Assembly (NCBI RefSeq): GCF_947242115.1
Contig: NC_074716.1
Location: 47,561,213-47,625,212 of the forward strand
Reading direction: 5' to 3'
Origin: Biomphalaria glabrata
Lineage: Eukaryota > Mollusca > Gastropoda > Planorbidae
DNA: 64,000 bases
The notes under the pieces are model-generated. The model had not been told where the DNA came from and made no database searches. It was given only the letters and a program-made list of their open reading frames with translations. Of the stretch, positions 1-10,910 are shown piece after piece. Position 1 is the stretch's first letter; every line of letters begins with the position of its first letter. The position numbers and the translations under genes are program-made.

Positions 1-109
1 TGATATATTGAATGTTGTTAGTACCTAATAAATAGTTTTAATATTTCACCACTATGATATAGTTTGAATGTTTCACAGCTATAATCTAAGGCTGAGGACT
101 GCAATGAAA

Positions 110-265
110 ACATTCAGTTCTACCCTGTACGGCAGTGCTGAACAACTGAAGAAAACAGCACACTATTTTTCCTTGGCACCGTCTGCAAAAGAGCTGACAG
201 CTCAGCAGCAATAAAGCTGGCTAGAAGAAGAAAAACATCTAGTTGCATAAAACTACGAAATACGG
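110..265 (+). repeat. LINE 3' fragment, RNase H-type family
   Basis: The segment from GGCAGTGCTGAACAACTG to the AAAAACATCTAG stretch matches the reverse complement of about 13.67-13.82 kb. Shared pieces include the AACTGAAGAAAACAG and GTCTGCAAAAGAGCT motifs. It is the 3' end of a LINE whose other copy here encodes a cysteine/histidine C-terminal tail. It is short and decayed. Confidence 0.55.
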
Positions 266-269
266 AGAC

Positions 270-730
270 ATTGTTTTCGCTTCAATTACCAGAGCAAAAA
301 TCCAAGGCAAATTTTGAAGGAAAATTAGAAAATCCAAGAGTCCTAGAATTATATTCAACTGTATCCGTAGCCTACAAAATGTGTCTTTTTTTTTTTTTTG
401 AAGGGGGTGCTTTGTTGAAAAAAAGAATTCGTTATTTTATACTCTTATTTGTAATTCTCGTTAATCTTAGTAGGCTACCCACCTAAATAAAAGGAAAACT
501 GGAAAACGGCTGAACCCAAACACGGAAAAGGATTCGGAAGTCAGCCCTGGTGAATACACGAGGATCTTGCGACTCTTAGGTAGGATGTAGTGCATTAGAA
601 ATGTTACACTCTGGATTCTAGAAGACCTTGCTGAAACTGTATCGGCTATATGCTGTTGAATTGGATCCAACAACTGCGTAAAGTAATGTTCTGATCACAT
701 CTGATGTCCAGTCTCTCCAGCCCTAAGTGC
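270..730. other. Unassigned intergenic stretch
   Basis: AT-rich sequence with a T-run near 386-401 and no exon or repeat that I recognise. Confidence 0.4.
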
Positions 731-1200
731 CCTTTTTACAAAGCTTATATCAACTCTCTCTGTCTGGTAAAAAAGAGTGTAGGCCTACACTTTATTTCTC
801 CCACGCCCATTCTCGGATCAAGCTGAAAACTTCGCACAATTGTTCATTGATATAGACAAGACATGAGTCAATAAAAAAGAAAGTAAGCAATTTGATAATT
901 AATTACCGGTAATTCCTTTTTTTTTTGTTTAATAGCAACAAAGGAACTAATACTTAAGTATTCACATATATGCCTAAATTTGTTGGGTTTAGTCCCCTTA
1001 AATAATTGATAACGCTATTTCTCCCTCATACGTTCTCCGATCAAGTGGATACTTTACACAATTGTTTATTGTACCCAACAAAACATAAATCAATAAACAA
1101 AAAATACTCAATTAGTCAATAAATTATTTGTAATTAATTATTTTGTTTGATATCAAATAAGAGAAATAGCTTGTACATTATTGGTAGATATAGTTTTATA
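731..1200 (+). repeat. AT-rich dispersed repeat, family D
   Basis: It opens with AAGCTTATATCAACTC and CTCTGTCTGGTA, then has TTATTTCTCCCACGCCCATT, GGATCAAGCTGAAAA, TGCACAATT-like blocks and TAATTAATTAC. A second related half follows (GTTGGGTTTAGTCCCCTTAA). The same order occurs at 46.07-46.57 kb, and partly at 5.3, 12.8, 32.8 and 59.5 kb. The class is unknown. Confidence 0.7.
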
Positions 1201-1345
1201 GACGGAGTTCTTCCCCTTTAGATAAAATTTTCTTTTTCAAAAAAGGATTTTTTAGATTTTGCTTTTTTTTTCTACAAGATGAATCATAGGCATTCTGCGA
1301 ACGAACGAGGCCAACTAGGCCAAATGTATGTCGCGACCGAAAGAT

Positions 1346-1658
1346 CCCAACTAGGCCAAATTTTGTGTCTCGACCGAAGGAGCTCAACTAGAGTCTAGGC
1401 CAAATGTGTGTTTGTCTTGAGAAAGATTCATTATTTAACTACCTCAAATCCTCAACGTCGGAAAGCGCATCCACCTGTATGAAGATTCTAAGAAAGTTTT
1501 TAAACAACTAGGCCAAATGTATGTCTCGACCGGAGGAGGCCAACTAGAGTCTAGGCCAAATGTGTGTTTCTCTCGAGAAAGATTCATTATTTAACTACCT
1601 CAAATCCTCAACGCCGGAAAGCGCATCCACATGTATTAAGATTCTAAGATAGTTTTTA
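1346..1658 (+). repeat. 156-bp tandem duplication
   Basis: Two diverged units with period 156 bp share CAACTAGAGTCTAGGCCAAA (1385 and 1541), GAAAGATTCATTATTTAAC and CGGAAAGCGCATCCAC. A shorter AACTAGGCCAAAT motif recurs just upstream from 1311. Confidence 0.8.
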
Positions 1659-1686
1659 AACTCCGGTTGTGAAGAATGCGGATAGA

Positions 1687-1887
1687 CATAGACATAAAAT
1701 AAATAGACTGGACAACAAAAGAGTTTTACCCAAAGGTAAATTTGTGACTGGCAATTTTGTGTATTTTATTATAAAGCAGTTATGAACAGTTTAAAAGTAA
1801 AAGTATTCATATTTTTCTTAGCCATAGCCTATATCAGCATTACAATCTTTTCTCTATTATTATTTTAACTCTCTTAGCGAGCCTGTA
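1687..1887 (+). mobile_element. P-like MITE copy, left part, interrupted by a hAT element
   Basis: It starts CATAGACATAAAATAAATAG and its body matches the MITE at 23888-24191 (ATTTGTGACTGGCAATTTTG, ATTATAAAGCAGTTATGA, AGCCATAGCCTATAT). The match stops where the hAT element with its target duplication begins at 1888. The right terminus is not recognised beyond 4386. Confidence 0.65.
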
Positions 1888-2163
1888 ATAGGTATCAGGG
1901 GCGGACTGGGTATCTAAACCGGCCCGGGCATTACCATATAAACCGGCCCACAAATGTCATGTCATATATTTTCGGTGTGTGTGTGGGGGGGGGGAATTTT
2001 AGACCTCTCCGCAATTTATATATATATTAGTGTATGTCTATATGTAATTAATCTTCATTACATTCTTATCTTTCATTCTTTCAAACGTCTTTTCTACCCT
2101 AGAATACTCTCTTCCTATAATTAGTGAAAGGCAGTATACACCGCCAAGGGACAGCTAGGGAGT

Positions 2164-2211
2164 CTGGGGGAGCGCTCTAAGCTCCCCCAGTGGGGTCCGG
2201 GGCGAAGCCCC
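2164..2211 (+). other. GC-rich double hairpin inside the hAT element
   Basis: A perfect 10-bp stem (2164-2173 with 2181-2190, 7-nt loop) is followed at once by a 5-bp stem GGGGC-GAA-GCCCC (2199-2211). It stands out in AT-rich DNA. No function is claimed. Confidence 0.6.
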
Positions 2212-2884
2212 TGATCCAAGCATTATTTACGTTATTTTAAATTTTTAAAAATGCATATTTTGAGGTATCTACAGTGCAGTTAGCCTGCTATTCTTCCGCT
2301 AAAAAAATCAAAAACTAAATCTTCTATTCAGTGGAGTCCAGTGCTTTAGTTTTTGTATTGGAGGTGGAGGGGGGAACCACAAAACCCCTTTTGGCTACGC
2401 TCATGAAATTTTGTGACTGTAGTTTGCTTAAGTTGACTGCAATGGGGAAGTAAGTAAAGTTTCCCTTTCAGACAATGAGATCTGAGGCCGGTGATGGTTT
2501 GAACTCCTCCCCTCTCGGCTACGCCCATGTGTTTTAACATAGGTGTAAGCCTAATTCTATTCAAAATATATAAAGTTTGATAACACATCGAAAACTGGAT
2601 GTATGCTTTCGTAGGCTTACATAATGTATTCTATTTATACATGTATGTAGTCTGAAAACTATAAACACTACAATAGCAGCCTTAATGAGTTTCATACTTT
2701 TTGATATTACTTATAGATTACAGACGTTTCTTAAATAAAATACAAACAACTAGGTCCTACGCATTTCATGTGTCAATCTAGTCATGCATGTTGATCTGTG
2801 ACTTAAAATATGCTGTCATTGGTTTTCCTGGCTGACTCAGGCAACCCATTCCTTTAAAGTGGTATCACCACAAATACAAAATTA

Positions 2885-3510
2885 GGGGTCTATCGAGCCG
2901 TCATCCTCCCTACATTGCTCTATGACTCAGAAACATGGATAGTGTACAGTTAACATGCAAAGAAACTGAATCTCTACCACACGACATGTCTGTGAAAAAT
3001 ACTGAATGTCAAATGGCAAGACAAAATACCAGATAATGAAGTCCTTCAAAAAGCGGGTCTGCAAAGCATCCACACAATCCTGATGCAGTCCCAGCTGCGA
3101 TGGGCAGGACATGTATGCAGAATGGAAGACCACCGCATCCCTAAACGACTCTTGTATGGCCAACTAAGCGAAGGAAAGCGCTCGCAAGGTTGTCAAAGAA
3201 AGCGCTTCAGGGACACCCTCAAAGCTTCTCTGAATGGGTTCAGCATAGGCCCAGCCACCTGGGAGACAGAGGCACATGACAGAGCATCATGACGTCGCGC
3301 TGTGAAAACCGGCGCACAGGTTGCTGAGGAAAAGAGAACAAAGCTGGCAGAAGAAAAACCCCAGAGAAGAAAAGCAAGGCCAATGACACTAGCTCCAGCT
3401 GGAATAACCTGCCTAGTGTGCGGCCGAACATTCCGGGCTCACATAGGTCTCACCAGCCACACGAGGAGACATAAAACCCCAGTGCAAAGCCCTCAGCCCC
3501 CTGGATGACA
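2885..3510 (+). mobile_element. LINE 3' fragment: end of reverse transcriptase ORF plus zinc-finger tail
   Basis: Translation gives LPTLLYDSETW, RWAGHVCRMEDHRIPKRLLY and, after a stop, a C2H2-like ending CLVCGRTFRAHIGLTSHTRR. This is the usual C-terminal end of a non-LTR retrotransposon ORF2. Several stops and a truncated 5' end show that it is dead. It lies inside the hAT element 1896-4378 and resembles the copy at 31.6-32.4 kb. Confidence 0.85.
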
Positions 3511-4386
3511 AAGTGGTCATAATCGAACTACGATGGACGAACTATATATATTCCTTTACAAGATAAGAGAAAGCAGAACGGTTAGAGAGGTACTTCTAAA
3601 TGTGAAAAGCTCTTGCTTCGTCCTAGTACATTCTCAAAAGCGCGATTTGTATATGAATATTTTATTTAAAATATAAATGATTCTAAATCTCCTTTCATTA
3701 AATATCGGATGTGACAGCGCTATATAAATTATTGTAATAATTTTCATCCTCAATGACTTCATACTAAGCATAAGTTTGCCATTAATCATATAATCATAAC
3801 GGTACCAGTATCGATTTCGATCTAGATTTGTGTTTTAATTAAATAATTTTTTTTTTTGTAAGCCTTAAGTGTAGTATTTTTAGATCTATGTTATTACAAA
3901 TAACAACAAGAAACTTACTTTTTTCTTTTCAAATCGCAGAAACTAGAAACTTTATACGGTTATACCCATATTGAGCTATGAATAACTTAACCTCTCCCAT
4001 CCCTCTTTTTCGTTAACTTTCAATGGAACCATAAAAAAAAAACGGGTGCGGGAAGGAGTAAAACAAAAATAGGAGTGTTATCAAAGGCCCATGCCGACCA
4101 GCAAAATGATCAGGCCAAACACAGTCTTGAAGACATCAAAGTAGTGTTGAAGGCCATGCCGCTCATGCATAGCAGAAAGTACGGTCTAACGTTTTTACAA
4201 ATGATAACACGTACAGTGTATAGTGTAATTCTTAAATTTTATTTTTGTTGAATTTCAAACAAAATTAATTGTAATAATAATTTAAAAAAAACAACAACAA
4301 GAAAACGTGTTCGGGCCTTTGTGTCTTGCTGCTGTCACTTTTTTTTGCCCGTTTGCCCATATAGCCAGTCCGCCCCTGATAGGTAT

Positions 4387-5300
4387 AGTCATTTCATAAT
4401 GTTCATTTTTTGTTCTAAAACTGTTTTAATTTTAGCTTATTTTGGCATTCTGCTGAAAAAAAAAATCTTAACTTTGAGGACTGAATTTTTGATGACATCA
4501 CACTTCTGTTTCATAAAAAAAGACATTTAATCTAAAATTGGGCTAGTAGATTATTGCGTAGATAGTATATTCATAACTCTGTAAAGAGTGTCTAATCTAG
4601 GTCTGTAGAATTTGCACTGATCAGAAGATTGGTTTCTGTACGATGTAGTAGTAGGCCTACTTTTGAGTTCGTAGTACTAGAGAAACAGATCAAGACACTT
4701 ACAATAAAGTAAATGAACAGGTGTATGTAAAATATAAATGTTTAATCCAGAACGGAACAGTCTCGTCTCAGTCACTAGAATAAACGATGCTGCTTCTTTG
4801 AAAGCCTAGCCTTCGACTGTCTCTTCATCAATATCACGTTTTGAATTACTCTCGTCATAATGGCGCGTTCACTAGCAGTCACCTAAAGTGCGTTTCTACA
4901 ACCTCCTACCAAAGAATCCTTTTTTTTTTTGTCTTTACCTACTTAATTAGTTGCTTTACCTTCCCAATAAGAACAAAACGTGGAATGTTAATTGTGTACG
5001 ATGGTAGGCGTAAAAAAATGTGGTTTGGATGGACCTCGGGAGTGCGCAAAGGGCGAACTGTTGACAATTACAACGAGAAGCAGTGGCGTCGCATTTTTTT
5101 TTTTTTTGTGTGAGTATATCTAAGCGGGGCGATTAAAATTAAGGGACACCTCCAGCCAGCTCTATATATTATATATTAAGTTCTCCATCCCCCTTTTTTT
5201 AAAAAATAATTAAAACGCCCTGCGTACATTCATGCTTTAATTAGATCTTCTCACTGCTAATTCACCCATACGTTTTTCAATGTTTGAATGACACATAAAA
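4387..5300. other. Unassigned intergenic stretch
   Basis: Nothing gene-like is supported. It contains several T-runs and the motif AGGCCTAC, common in this window. Confidence 0.35.
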
Positions 5301-5309
5301 TAAATAGTG

Positions 5310-6050
5310 TTATTACAAAGCTTATATCAACTCAGTCTGGTAAAATGTTTGTACACGTGATTTCTCTGACACCCAATCTGGAATCAAGCTGAAATTTAGC
5401 ATAATTATTTATTTTATCTGACAACACAAGAATCAATTTAAAAAAATGTCACTAATTAGTTAGTTAACTAAAGGTAATTAAGTATTTTGTTTGGTAGCTC
5501 ATGTTTATGTGAACAGCAGGTCTGAAGAGCTCTACAGGGTTCATGTGAACAGCAGATCTGAAGAGCTCTATAGGGTTCATGTGAACAGCAGATCTGAAGA
5601 GCTCTACAGGGTTTCAGCAGATCTGAAGAGCTCTACAGGGTTTCAGCAGATCTGAAGAGCTCTACAGGGTTTCAGCAGATCTGAAGAGCTCTACATGGTT
5701 TCAGCAGATCTGAAGAGCTCTACAGGGTTTCAGCAGATCTGAAGAGCTCTACAGGGTTTCAGCAGATCTGAAGAGCTCTACAGGGTTTCAGCAGATCTGA
5801 AGAGCTCTACAGGGTTTATGTGAACAGCAGATCTGAAGAGCTTAACAGGGTTTATGCGAAGAGCAGATCTAAAGAACTCTACAGGTTTCACGAGAACAGC
5901 AGATCCGAAGAACTCTTATTGATTCATTTATTGTTTTCACCAATGAATAATTGTGCAAAGTTTTGTCCTGATCTGAGAAGAATTGATGTCGGAAAAATAA
6001 CGTGTTCAAACCTTTTACCAGACAGACAGAGTGAGTTAATATAAGCTAAG
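5310..6050. repeat. Fold-back-like repeat: inverted copies of family D around a 29-bp minisatellite
   Basis: The left arm (about 5315-5505) is family D forward, and the right arm (about 5925-6046) is family D reversed, ending CAGACAGAGTGAGTTAATAT. Between them is an array of AGATCTGAAGAGCTCTACAG units. The right arm is followed by an A-run at 6051-6071. Confidence 0.7.
5515..5925 (+). repeat. 29-bp minisatellite (with some 37-bp variant units)
   Basis: About a dozen units contain CAGATCTGAAGAGCTCTACA. The central units have period 29 (for example CAGCAG at 5615 and 5644). The outer ones carry an extra CATGTGAA and are about 37 bp. The right-end units are more diverged. Confidence 0.9.
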
Positions 6051-6071
6051 TAAAAAAAAAAAAAAAAAAAA

Positions 6072-7670
6072 GCCAATGCCTAACGGCCGAAGTACGTGAC
6101 CTCAAATAGGAGAACCATGTCCCGAGTAGTAATATTTTCTACCAACATTTTTTTGTTACTTTGGTTAACCTGTACATCATCAAGGATAAATAGATATTTA
6201 TTATTCCATATGCTAGGACTAATTCGTACAAGTGCTTCTTCTTCACTGGTGTTTTTAGATTACTAGAACCATGGATAGAACATAGAACGAGTTGGTTGCC
6301 TTATTGGGCCAGGAAAGCCAATTACTTAGCAGAGTTTGTCTCTAATTAACGCTCTCGATTACATTAACACTGGGATACGCGATAGATGAAATTATCTTCT
6401 CTTTCCATGAAACGTCTGTAATTAATAAGATAAGATAAGATAATGATTGCGTTTTGCGCAATAAGATATTAACAAAAATATTTCATTCGAAAACATGATG
6501 AAAACATGATTCTACATTTCCCTGCCAAATGACACTATTTCAATTTTCATGTTGTGCAGGAGTGGCTCCACAGCTCTACACAGTGTATGTCGCACCTTTC
6601 TACTTCTCTCCTACCTGGAAAACTCGATGGAAAAAAAACAACAAAAAGATTTTTTGTTTTGCTTGATGTAATTAGGAAACGCCCCTGTGTTCTGCTCAAC
6701 CTTTCACCTCTATCACAAGATAAATGTCGTCTGTGGACAGCTCTCTCATCCTACGTGGGACCTGGCTGCCAAATGCGAGTCTTCGCGAACAGACGACGTG
6801 GGCAGTTTTTTTGTGTTTTTTTTTTTTGGTCACCCACATATAAAGAGCCAGCGTGCGACCAAAAAATAAAAATATTCTTATATTTATAAGCCCTACACAA
6901 CAGCCGTATTTTATATAATTATATTGACTTAATATCTAGTGTGCAGATTATAGAAATAACAAAGAATGATGGGAACTTCTTTATTAATCTTGGTAAGTGT
7001 TAGTAGACTTAATCCATGAAATTATCGAATTAGTTTATTTTGTTTGTGAAAGAGTTTTGAGTTCTTAAAAAGATCTCATCTATGATCACTTTGATAATAG
7101 CAGAGGTTCTCAATATTCTAACACTTCGGGAATGCAAATAGTGTATAATCCCTTCAAGCACCTTCGATGAATCTTGCATACAATGCAATAGACAAAAAGA
7201 AAACTTAGGCCTAATTAGACCCGCGGACAACGGCTTTGTCAACATAAGGTGTTGCAAAAATAAGCAGGTCTCAAATTGCATGTTGTACTGCACTCATCCT
7301 TAATCTTCGGAATCGAAGACAATGCCTACTAATATCATGTTAGAAACAAACGAGTATCCATTCTCTGGCGCTGCCAGGGTCGAGTTTCGTTAAAGAGAAA
7401 CAAAATTCATTGTAGTCCCTTTGTCCGTTTCCACTGAGGAATTTTCTGACAGACACAGAGAATCTTCTTAGGAATGTTAAGGGCCTTGAAGGTGTCTGCG
7501 AGGTCAGTTGTCATTATCCCCTCGGTTGACATAACAACATGGTATGTTGTTATTTTAGACAACTTCTATTACTGCTTAATCGCCAAGCTTAGGTTCCCAT
7601 ATTTTCTTTGTTTTTCCATTTCAGTTCTCATTATTATTATTTTTTTTATTATTATTATTATAAACAAAAT
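6072..7670. other. Unassigned intergenic stretch
   Basis: It contains a short GATAA run (6427-6441), a partial repeat shared with about 2.75-2.86 and 10.0-10.17 kb (AGCAGAGTTT, ATAAGATAAGATAA) and open frames near 6.55-6.89 kb without coding support. No exon is recognised. Confidence 0.35.
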
Positions 7671-7673
7671 AAG

Positions 7674-7867
7674 CAGTGGCGTAGCTAGAGTGGGGGAGGA
7701 GGGTGAGAATTTGACCCCCCCCCCCGGGTCCCCACTTGAGAGAGGGCCACAAATAAGTGTAATTGTTTTTTACATTAAATATTTAATATTACGCGAATTG
7801 CAGGGGCCCCCAAAGAGGTCAAGCCCCCGGGTCCCCAAATGATAGCAAATTCATAGCTTCGCCACTG
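7674..7867. mobile_element. hAT-like MITE, 194 bp
   Basis: The termini are CAGTGGCGTAGCTAGAG on the left and TAGCTTCGCCACTG on the right, with C/G-rich subterminal runs (CCCCCCCCCGGGTCCCC). No clear target duplication remains. Confidence 0.7.
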
Positions 7868-8143
7868 TATTTGACTGGCGAGGATTGGCGGTCTCTCATA
7901 AGACTTATATGTCCCACGGGCGCTGTTAATTTAAGCAAGTGAAGTATCTTTTGTCCAATCAAATAGCGTTGGGGTGTAAGCAATACAATTACGAGTTTCT
8001 CCTTATTCCAATATTGTTGCTAAAATGTTTAACATGTTTCAGGTGTTCCTTCAGAGTTGAAGATTATCTACACCGTAGCCCAAACCTGCCACAGGGCGAC
8101 CGGGGATGGCAGCGGGCAGGGTATGAACCCGGACCTTCTGGTC

Positions 8144-9512
8144 CAGTGGTTCTCAAACTTTTTTTTTTACCCGGGGACTACTTTATATAGTAAAAAAAAT
8201 TGCCCATGGACCCCTAAGTGAAAAGGCAACAAAAATGCATAAACATGATAAATGCCACCATATAAATTACAACTGTAGAAAAACATTTTTTTGAATGCTT
8301 GTGTACTAAAATTTTGTTTAAATAAGATTTTAAAATATTAATGACTTGAATGGGGTTGATCTGATTTAATGAATGTATTTATGTCCGCTTAATGTTTGCA
8401 AGAAGAAACCGCCAATCTCCACGAGCTTACATTTCTAGTCGGTTTATTTAATTAGTGATGAGGTTCATTACGACAATGAATCAGACAGTACCAAAATATG
8501 GAAACGAGAAAGCAGTCAACTTCTGTTCGAATCTGCTTTTGAAAGAAAACTTTGTGGTCTCCTTGTTCAAACATTAAAGTTTCTCGTTTATGGATATTTG
8601 AATAAGCTGCTCCTGCATTAATATGGATTCATCTGTGATTGGAATCTGAGTTTGTCTACGCATGGAATGGTTTAATAATCAGTGATGCCCAAAATGCGGA
8701 CCGCGGACCAGATCCGGCACCATGACCTTAAACATTTGTACGTTTATGAAGTGGGAGAGGTGAAGAAACTACAAGTGGAATTTAGAATCTACAAGGAAAA
8801 GTGAATGTATTTTTTTTTTGAACATAATAAGCCAACATATTTGATTTGTAAAGAAGAGAGTGTGGCATTTTTTTTTTCTAAAACAACATATAAATGGCAA
8901 TTAATGGCATTCTAAAACAAATATTACGGCATTCTTGGTTTGATGCGCGAATAAATAAAAAGATGTTTAAACTACACCTAGAAATTGGAGGATCGATGGG
9001 AATATTTACCAAAAAAAGAGACAAGAAAATGAGTCGTTAGCTAGCTAGCTATAATTTTGTTCACATTTTACGTAGAGAAATGAAGCCATTTTCAGACGCG
9101 TAAAAAAAAGTTATCTTTCAGATATCCCAATAATTAATCTAAGTAAAGTAAGTACTAGATTCACAGGTTTCTATTAAAATTGTTTTAGATCAAGTTCTTT
9201 TGGTTTTTGTACCTTTTCTGTCAAGTGGCCCGCGACAAGAGTGTTGGAAATTAAATTGGCCCGCAGGTTGAATTAGGTTGGGCATCACTGGACTTTAATT
9301 AATACACATTCGTGAAAATTCAAGTCTTTGGTTTAAGTCGTCATAGACATATTAAACAGTAGTTTATTATTATTCTAATAATACGATCAGATAAACTGCT
9401 TTTAGCAATGAAATTATTTCAATTGTATACATGTTTCTGTTACACCACCCCCCCCCAAACGGTCGTCTGGTGGACCCTAGGGGGTCCCTAGACCACAGTT
9501 TGAGAACCACTG
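8144..9512. mobile_element. hAT-type element inside the family C SINE
   Basis: The termini are CAGTGGTTCTCAAACTT and AGTTTGAGAACCACTG. The flanks TTCTGGTC and TTCAAGAC agree at 5 of 8 positions. They fit a decayed duplication of the SINE sequence ATCGAGAC expected at that point. No transposase is seen. Confidence 0.8.
8680..9290. mobile_element. Second hAT-type MITE nested in the first
   Basis: The termini are CAGTGATGCCCAAA and TTGGGCATCACTG, with matching subterminal GCGGACCGCGGACC and GGCCCGCAGG blocks. It is 611 bp. The target duplication is not clean. Confidence 0.7.
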
Positions 9513-9562
9513 TTCAAGACAACCGAACGACAGTCCAGCGCGCATACCGCACGACCAGGCAG

Positions 9563-10311
9563 GCGTTTCTAAAAGATCTGTACATTCCCACCTTGGTTAG
9601 CACTGGAACATAGTTTGAGAAGCAACCTTGAAACGGGAATGGGCCAGTTGGGAACAGCTATCGACAGCCACGTGCATAAAGATAGCGTAGAGTTTATTGT
9701 TTTCAAAAACATAGGAGTGCAAGGGGGTGCAAACATTAAGTAAGCAATCTCTATCTTTTGACTAGTGGCTCTACCCCCTTCCCCGAAAACCCCCCAAAAT
9801 TACTTTTAATTTCCCCTCTTTTACCAGTTAGGGGGTTGGGGGAGGCGCTGTAATCTTCCCCCCCCCCCCCCAGCGGCGCCAAGCGTTCCGAGCTTTAGAA
9901 ATGATTTATTCTAATTGCATGTCCTAGCAAGAAGAACGCAGGTCTAACAGTTAAGACGTGGTGGGAGATGCCTTTTACTGACATGTACACAGGAGGCTTC
10001 TAAGAAAGTAAAACCTGAGCCAGCCAGGAAAACCAGCGACTTAGCAGAGTTTAAGTCATTGATTAACATGCATGACTAGACTGACACATGAAATGCGTAG
10101 GACAAAATTATCTTCTTTTTTTTTTTTTTTGAAGTAACGTCTGTAATATATAAGATAACAAGATAAGATAAAATATATAGGGAGTATATTTGAAATGGAC
10201 TTTTTCATTGTAAGGTCGCCCCTCCCCGGCGACGCCTTTTGCTTAAAGCGTAAGGGTAATGTAAATACAAAGAATACCATAATTGAAATCACTAAATTTA
10301 GATACACTTGA
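9563..10311. other. Unassigned intergenic stretch
   Basis: It has G/C-run sequence near 9770-9885 that looks like another decayed MITE end, and a partial dispersed repeat at 10010-10170. No gene is seen. Confidence 0.35.
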
Positions 10312-10319
10312 GGCTAGAG

Positions 10320-10777
10320 CAGTGTTTCTCGAACTTTTGTATTAACGGAACACTTCGCAAATTCTGAGTATTTAGCGGAACACTTTGCACATTCTGAGTA
10401 TTTAGCGGAACACTTTGCACATTCTGAGCATTTAGCGGAACACTTCGCACATTCTGAGTATTTAGCGGAACACTTCGCACATTCCGAGTATTTAGCGGAA
10501 CACTTCGCACATTCTGAGTATTTAGCGGAACACTTCGCACATTCTGAGTATTTAGCGGAACACTCTGCACATTCTGAGCATTTAGCGGAACACTTTGCAC
10601 ATTATGAGTATTTAGCGGAACACTTTGCACATTCTGAGCATTTAGCGGAACACTTTGCTTATTTTTTTTTATACAGAGATTAATTCACGTGGTGACCTAC
10701 TTGTTAATTATTCCAGTAGTTCGTGGAACACCTATTCAGGCCTCTAGGTTCCGCGGAACACAGTTTGGGAATCATTG
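10320..10777. mobile_element. hAT-type MITE expanded by an internal minisatellite
   Basis: The termini are CAGTGTTTCTCGAAC and GTTTGGGAATCATTG, flanked by 8-bp duplications GGCTAGAG and AGCTAGAG (7 of 8). The body matches, in reverse, the short copy at 34574-34788, which has only about 1.5 of the 30-bp units. Confidence 0.85.
10342..10661 (+). repeat. 30-bp minisatellite, about 10.5 copies
   Basis: Units of exact 30-bp period read TTTAGCGGAACACTTYGCAC followed by ATTCTGAGYA. Variation is mostly single C/T changes. The array lies wholly inside the MITE 10320-10777. Confidence 0.97.
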
Positions 10778-10824
10778 AGCTAGAGGATTAAAAAATAAAA
10801 TAGGAATAAGACATCGCCTTCACT

Positions 10825-10890
10825 TAGTCTGATGAACCGTTGGGGCGCCACGCATGATCTATCGACCGTCTTCCTTCCTTTCTGTCATTT
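10825..10890 (-). repeat. Short LINE C-terminal relic
   Basis: The reverse strand reads NANDRKEGRRSIDHAWRP, a worn match to NDREEWRKKVDRSCVVPQR at 18.3-18.4 kb. Very short. Confidence 0.5.
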
Positions 10891-10910
10891 GCATTAAGTA
10901 GAATCTCTTC

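Larger units (their letters stand above)
1896..4378. mobile_element. hAT-type DNA transposon remnant with perfect 8-bp target duplication
   Basis: The terminal inverted repeat is CAGGGGCGGACTGG on the left and CCAGTCCGCCCCTG on the right. It is flanked by identical 8-bp duplications ATAGGTAT (1888-1895 and 4379-4386). No transposase frame is seen, and the interior is occupied partly by a LINE fragment (about 2885-3510), so it is a non-autonomous or decayed copy. Confidence 0.85.
7990..9562 (-). repeat. tRNA-derived SINE family C copy, split by a hAT insertion
   Basis: The left part (to 8143) has TTCCTTCAGAGTTGAAGATT and the B-box-like GTATGAACCCGGACC. The right part (9513-9562) resumes with ACAACCGAACGACAGTCCAG and CCGCACGACCAGGCAG. 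Together they equal the uninterrupted copy at 13391-13556. Confidence 0.8.

Noticed and set aside
5515-5925. Possible CRISPR-like array
   Set aside because: The units abut without distinct spacers and the host is an animal, so this is a minisatellite.
6554-6889. A 111-codon plus-strand open frame
   Set aside because: No recognisable domain, biased low-complexity end (FFCVFFFW) and no splice context; not supported as a gene.
10298-10630. A 110-codon minus-strand frame repeating SVPLNTQNVR
   Set aside because: It is a product of the 30-bp minisatellite; a period divisible by three keeps the frame open by chance.
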